From Porogramme epimiltina (Eukaryota > Basidiomycota > Agaricomycetes > Polyporales > Polyporaceae): a stretch of DNA of 64,000 nt. This document shows, piece by piece, positions 59,168 to 64,000 of this stretch. Location of the stretch: NCBI GenBank assembly GCA_900155495.1, contig FTLJ01000162.1, positions 24,482 through 88,481 of the forward strand, in the 5' to 3' direction. The position numbers and the translations under genes are program-made. The notes beneath the pieces were generated by a model that was not told the origin of the DNA, searched no databases, and worked only from the letters and a program-made list of their open reading frames with translations. Within the stretch, counting starts at the first letter, position 1. Each line of letters opens with the position of its first letter.

Positions 59168-61161
59168 CTGAGGCGATAGGAACAAAGACAAAGGGTGGCG
59201 AAACGTTTGATGAGACAAAAACAATGATAGCAGTGTTGCAGGATCCACGTACTTTGTTCCACGAGGGCTAGCCTGTATGCGTCCCTACACCACACTCTGT
59301 GTGTTCAACAACAAGGTGGCTTGACCGGCCGCAGCGATGTGAGAAGGTCGAAAACCAATTGAGATGCAACCTCAGACGAGACTGGGATAAGCGGTATACT
59401 GGATGCAGCGAATGGGGCGAAAAGGGTTGGAGGGAGGGCTGTAAGCAGAATCCGTCAAGAGGCGGCGTGTTTGTTGAGCAGCGCACACGAACATACCGAG
59501 ACGATGACGGCGGCGAGGCGCGATGAAGCAGGAAGTCGGAGACGCTGTGGAGGGCAAAGAGGAGGGCGGTGGGGATGGCGGGGTGGACGGTCAGGACGAA
59601 ATGAAAGACGCGTATAGTGGGGAGGGCAGGGCGTCGCGGACAAAAAGCCGCGGGACACAGGCGGGCCCCCTGCTCGGGCCCCTCATCCGGCCTCTCAAGC
59701 CACCCAGCCGAGTACAACGCCGGCCACGTGGTTATCTAATCTAATCCCTCTCGCGGGATCGGCACCGCTCGGCTCGGCGGGCCTCCTCCGAACCTGAGTC
59801 GGCGCCTAGACGCCCGCATCTTCCGGTGTTGAGCACAACAGCGCCCTCTGTCCGGCTTGAGCCTGAACGACGTCCTCCTCCCGGCCCCCGCAACTTGAAC
59901 CTACGAATGCACTCTTTCCACGCCTTCCCCTTGTCCCCCTCGCCCGCGGTCCGAAGAACATGTGGTGTGCTGTCTTCGCAAGCTGCGCAACTACCCGACA
60001 TGTCAGCACATGGGTCCTCTGGAACATGAGACACTTGTGAGCGCAGTCGCCGACCCCAACCCATTCGCTCGCAGTCTATCGGCGGCGGCCCTGCGTCCGG
60101 CGAAGAAGGGTCCGTGTAGGACCGGCCTTGTTTTGACGCAAACAGAAGGCAGGTTCTCTGAGATCTCTCCGACACCTAGATCGCCGTGCCCCAATCGCCA
60201 GCCCGTCCACCCATCGCCGATGCGATCGAGAGGGGGCGTCTTCCGAGCACTCGTGCCCCCCACAAACACACACAGGTTCAGATGTCCTCGTCCTGCTGTG
60301 TCGGGCCTCGAGGCCTGGCGTCGGTTCGGAGGAATGCTGTCCTCGTCCACCATTGGTTGGTTGCTAGGGCAGGGCCATTTCGCAAGCCTTTGATGTGTGC
60401 CAACCTGAAGCCCGGCCCCAGGCGCCCCCAGCGCTGCGCCCGCAAGATGACGCATGCGCCACGATTGAATCTGCAGCCGCCACGGAGTTAAGGTACGTGG
60501 AAGGTACTCGCGCCGCCTCACACTCGCTCAGCTAGCTTGTCTCGCAGGCATATTTGGCATGACTCCTCGACAAAGCACGTGCTTGTCGCGGTGATGCGAC
60601 CCGTCCCGGCGTATATCGAGTCAATGCAAGCCCCCGTCGGCTCTCTGAGTCATCCTCGTCCCTGGCCACCGAGTACCGACACGAGAGGAAGACATACAGA
60701 GCTCTAAACGCTTCCATTAACTACTTTCCCGCAGACACCCGGGCGTCACGCACAGCAGGCTGCGCTCGCTCTTGATGACACTGCGTTGGGGTGCCGGGAT
60801 CTGACAATGTTCCCTCATTTATCGCGTTCTTGTGAGTTTCGTCCACAATTTTACCATTTCCCCGCTCAACCCCGCGCGCTTCCCTCCCCATTAGCCCCGT
60901 ACTCCCTAAGGTCTGTCCTAGTATTCCTCCTCCGGATCCGGGGAATCATTGAATAACTAGGTCCTTGGCTGTGCATAACACTGTGACTCACGGTTTCCCA
61001 ATACTCGTTCACACAGTACGCCTCTGCAACCTGCTATAAAGGGTCTGCTCGTGGCCGGCCAGAGTCATCTCATTCTTCCATCCTCTGCCACCACTTCCAC
61101 TCCCACTCCTACTTCCACATCCAGCTGGAGTAACCCTACACTAGACAACTTATCTGCTACA
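59168..61161. other. Intergenic region
   Basis: About 2 kb between the proline-rich gene (minus) and the dsRBD gene (plus). No recognised coding unit. Contains the dsRBD gene's TATA box. Confidence 0.45.
61035..61040 (+). promoter_or_regulatory. TATA box (TATAAA) of dsRBD gene
   Basis: TATAAAGG context, 122-127 bp upstream of the ATG at 61162, with a C/A-rich leader. Confidence 0.55.
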
Positions 61162-61518
61162 ATGGGTGACTCTTACCGTACGCTGCCTTCGTCGTCGTCG
61201 CTGACATCGTGTGCTCACCGTCGGTCGACAGACTACCGCATGCAGCTCAACAACTACCTCCAGGCCAACGGTGGCTCCCGCATGCTCACCTGGGAAGTCT
61301 ACCAGACTGGCCCCCTCCACCAGCCAATGTGGACCGCAGTAGCCCTCAGTGAGCGATTCATTGCAAGTCGTCGTGTTCCCCGTTAATCACCACGCCCAGT
61401 ACGCGGCGTCGAATACGGTCGTGCCTATGGCACTAGTCAATCTGCCGTCAAGGAAGAGGCTGCCCGACAAACGTTAGGAGCTCTCGTATCCGACCGCCGC
61501 ACTCGCGGCTACGCATGA
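61162..61518 (+). CDS. Mini-protein consisting of one double-stranded RNA-binding domain
   Basis: Three exons (61162-61177, 61232-61348, 61400-61518) give 83 residues: MGDSYHYRMQLNNYLQANGG, then LTWEVYQTGPLHQPMWTAVAL, IRGVEYGRAYGTSQSAVKEE and AARQTLGALV. This matches the alpha-beta-beta-beta-alpha order of a dsRBD: an N-terminal helix with NNYLQ, beta-strand W-x-V, the GP..P.W..... loop, and the C-terminal basic helix with KEEAARQTLGAL. No other domain is present. Such stand-alone dsRBD proteins could act as dsRNA sensors, Dicer partners or inhibitors, but none of this is shown here. The first intron is 54 bp and contains no stop in frame, so both spliced and retained forms would be translatable. 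Confidence 0.72.
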
Positions 61519-63083
61519 GCGTGCAGCACAAGGCGACAAAGCCAACCAATTTTCATCTGTCTGCCTGCTGTCGCTGCTCTCGTCACTGCTCTTGCCCCAC
61601 ATCCCTCGCTCATTGTTTTCCACTCTCCACCAACCATCTCGCTCTCCGCTCTCCCCAGTATTCCCGGCGTGGACCCTTTCCTGCGATACCTTGTCTCTAC
61701 GTTACCCGTGCCCATATCCGTCTAATTGCTGCCCCCAGACGCTCGGCTTCCTCATGTTGTGTACTTCGGACTTCTTGCCCACCAGGACATTGTCATAATA
61801 TTCGTATATACAACGCGTATGGGGTCCTGTTCCATGTATGTAGAATACTCGATCGCCACTTCCGTAATGTTGATTTCCATGATATCATATCAGCCCGCAC
61901 CGACTCATTCTGATCGCCCGGCAGTGCACTGTGACACGTCCTTGTGTACTGCCACATTCAAACAGAGTAGGGGGTATTCGTGTGCTTGATAACCCCTGAC
62001 AGTGCGGCCCGTATGTGTCAATGTCGACATGCTTATATGCTCCCCCGTAGTCTCCTAGCAAATATGACCACCTAAGAGCTCTTCAGCCTGTATGCCACTG
62101 TGGACTCCGATATACGCCCCTTTACACTCCCCTTAGCCTCATTTCGTTCACAATCCACATGCGCCCGACAGTGACGCGACATGACCCACGGTCTCGTGAC
62201 CGCGTTAATCGGGCGTCTCTCAGCTCAAAGCCTACGGAACGCGTCTGATTACAACTTTATATTGTAGAGGCTGTACTTTCAGACGTCGTACAGGTTCAAG
62301 AACCTGATGGAAAATTAGCATTACCTTCTCCACAAGCCGTTCTCGGAGGGAACAATACGACGCATGGGAAGGCCACACCTGATCATCACAGTAATCAAGC
62401 TTTCTTATCTTGCCATGCCCCCCCGGGTGTGGCAAGCTAACGAAGCTTGTTCCCCCTATGCACACCGACTCCCAATAGCTCCACGAATAATCCTGGACAC
62501 TTTCCCTCCAAGGAAATACCCTCCACGACCCTCCTGCCCAAGTCCCCCAGCGCCTCACGCTGTGCCTAGGCGCGGGCGCCCCCGCCTACGACATGTGATA
62601 TCAGCGCCCTCGGCTATCTGCGCCATTCCCGCCCGCGCGCTCGCCGCCCCGCCGGTGCGCCCGCCCGCGCGCCTACCACCCCGCCCCTGCGTGCTCGCCG
62701 TCCCCCACAGCGAGCACGCTATCTCCCCTTCCCCTCCATCGTTTCCCTTCGAATTTTTTGTAAACATGTACTATTATGTGATGTAAATACAATGGTACTA
62801 ATGACATCCTTACTGTGTCCGACGTTACACGGGGAAACACCTGTCAATAGGTACTATTGTACTAGGAGTAGTAGAAGGTCAGTATAACCACCAATTTATG
62901 TCGTAATAGCTGGCAAAAGGATGCGTTGGAAAGCTATAAGCTATACCTACAAAACGAGACCGTTTACGCATGAATCCGACCACGCGTTCTTGAGATAGGT
63001 CATGTGCTCCTCCTAGGTGGGGAGGGCAGGGGAGACTATCTCCGCTGTTTCTGGTCCGTTTTCCTTCGTTCTTTTTTCAGATA
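61519..63083. other. Intergenic region
   Basis: About 1.6 kb with no recognised gene; AT content rises toward the right. The open frame at 62,364-62,786 is Pro/Ala-rich and looks accidental. Confidence 0.45.
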
Positions 63084-63345
63084 GTTCGTTTATATCACTG
63101 CATTCATGGGGTGCACTTCGCTGAGAGGAGGGACATGAATTCACTATGCAGGATCTGTATTGATGGCTCAGCCACCCTCAGCCACAGCCACTTTCCAAGC
63201 TCAATATCTCCTCCCCTACCCAGCGGTTTTTAGCTCCCTCAATTGCATCTTAAAGCCGTAGAAAATACGCATCCAACGATACCAATATCTTCTATATAGC
63301 CCCTCTAGCACCCCCGGGAAGTGCATAGGAATAGACATGTATTCC
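63084..63345 (+). repeat. Left inverted-repeat arm
   Basis: Pairs with the right arm at about 63718-63991. Contains two GGCTGAGGGT-type units (seen as CAGCCACCCT on this strand) where the right arm has three. Confidence 0.8.
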
Positions 63346-63717
63346 CCAACAGGTGCAAAAAGCGAACTTATGACTCTTCCAGTGCTATTGGTGCATTGTA
63401 CAATTAATCTAACACTTGCACTGTATAGAGGGAGTTAATAAGTGGTACTCTACATAATTTTCTGGAGGGAGAGGGCAAGGGAACAACAAAGTATGCACTA
63501 TGGTGCATGTTTTGGTAACAGGACATCTGGATTTCTTGTGCATCCAGTGTGGCTAAGCACCTTCTTAACACATTTTGCCATTGCATGCTGAGTTCTTGTC
63601 CGTTTCCCTTCATTCTTTTTGCATTTGGTAGGTATAGCATATCCACGTCACTAGAGAGGGCCATGGTAATAAACAGAGCCCTCAATATGTACAGAGAGGC
63701 AAGGGACAGGTATACAA

Positions 63718-63991
63718 GAGGCATACCTGTCTGTTCCTGCACTCTCCCCAGAGGTACTAAGGGTCCTATATAGAAGATATGGGTGTCGTTAGGTGCGGAT
63801 TTTTAACGGCTACGCAATGCAACTTAGGGAGATAAAAACCGCTCAGCGGGGAGTGAGATATTAGGCTAGGAAAGTGGCTGTGGCTGAGGGTGGCTGAGGG
63901 TGGCTGAGCCATCAATACAGATCCTACATAGTAAATCCATGCCCCTCATCTGTAAGAAGTGCACCCCATGAATGTAGTGATATAGGCGAAC
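63718..63991 (-). repeat. Right inverted-repeat arm
   Basis: Reverse complement of the left arm, interrupted by small indels. The GGCTGAGGGT decamer is repeated three times at about 63882-63910 versus two copies in the left arm. Confidence 0.8.
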
Positions 63992-64000
63992 GATTCAAAA

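Larger units (their letters stand above)
63084..63991. mobile_element. Non-autonomous DNA element with long terminal inverted repeats (MITE/foldback type)
   Basis: The left arm (63084 to about 63345) and the reverse complement of the right arm (about 63718 to 63991) match over about 265 bp, including GTTCGTTTATATCACT (left) versus GTTCGCCTATATCACT (right), GGATCTGTATTGATGGCTCA in both, and TATCTTCTATATAG in both. Arms have diverged by scattered substitutions. The interior of about 370 bp has no intact transposase; a minus-strand frame of 112 codons (63,404-63,742) has no recognised domain. The element's outer ends and any target-site duplication cannot be fixed because the right end lies at the window edge. 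Confidence 0.8.

Noticed and set aside
63404..63742. 112-codon frame inside the inverted-repeat element
   Set aside because: It has no DDE, HTH or other transposase motif, and the element's small size argues against an active enzyme.
1..64000. CRISPR arrays, prokaryotic operons, secondary-metabolite core enzymes, rRNA
   Set aside because: No direct-repeat/spacer arrays, no ribosome-binding sites before co-directional genes, no PKS/NRPS/terpene synthase motifs and no rRNA-like sequence were seen.

Overview
The window is eukaryotic nuclear DNA from a filamentous basidiomycete, most likely an agaricomycete (mushroom or polypore). The evidence is dense GT-AG introns of about 50-60 bp, often with CTAAC/CTGAC-type branch sites, high GC, genes on both strands, and mushroom-typical families such as the DUF6533 membrane proteins. 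No organelle, viral, bacterial, CRISPR, rRNA or convincing tRNA sequence was seen.

Layout. 0.7-5.9 kb: a tandem pair of UDP-glycosyltransferase genes (minus). 7.4-11.4 kb: M1 aminopeptidase (plus). 11.6-12.7 kb: palmitoyl-protein thioesterase (minus). 13.0-15.7 kb: unrecognised 883-aa protein (minus), head-to-head with MCM2 (16.0-19.3 kb, plus) across a 301-bp promoter that holds two ACGCGT boxes. 19.8-24.1 kb: HMT1/ABCB6-type ABC half-transporter (plus). 24.9-25.8 kb: RRM-glycine-rich RNA-binding protein (plus). 26.8-29.0 kb: ATP-type PEP carboxykinase (minus). 29.0-35.6 kb: long gene-poor interval. 35.6-37.6 kb: HMG-box regulator (plus). 40.6-42.7 kb: DUF6533-like membrane protein (minus). 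44.4-47.4 kb: NAD(H) kinase (minus). 48.9-50.7 kb: secreted PI-PLC-like protein, probably membrane-anchored (plus). 51.4-53.0 kb: queuosine-salvage protein (minus). 53.6-55.0 kb: ferrochelatase (minus). 57.4-59.2 kb: proline-rich disordered protein (minus). 61.2-61.5 kb: tiny single-dsRBD protein (plus). 63.08-63.99 kb: a non-autonomous DNA element with inverted-repeat arms of about 265 bp.

Most genes are housekeeping: replication, gluconeogenesis, NADP supply, heme synthesis, lysosomal depalmitoylation and tRNA-modification salvage. They do not form an evident metabolic cluster. No multi-gene novel system can be demonstrated from sequence alone. The best leads are: a ferrochelatase first intron whose two possible donors select different start codons, only one giving a mitochondrial presequence; the MCM2 partner gene with a duplicated LADS motif; a 6-nt first coding exon in MCM2; an 11-residue repeat tail on the HMT1-type transporter; the mini dsRBD protein with an in-frame first intron; and the terminal foldback-like element.

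Exon boundaries were read by eye from splice signals and protein-family knowledge. Outer coordinates are firmer than individual splice sites.
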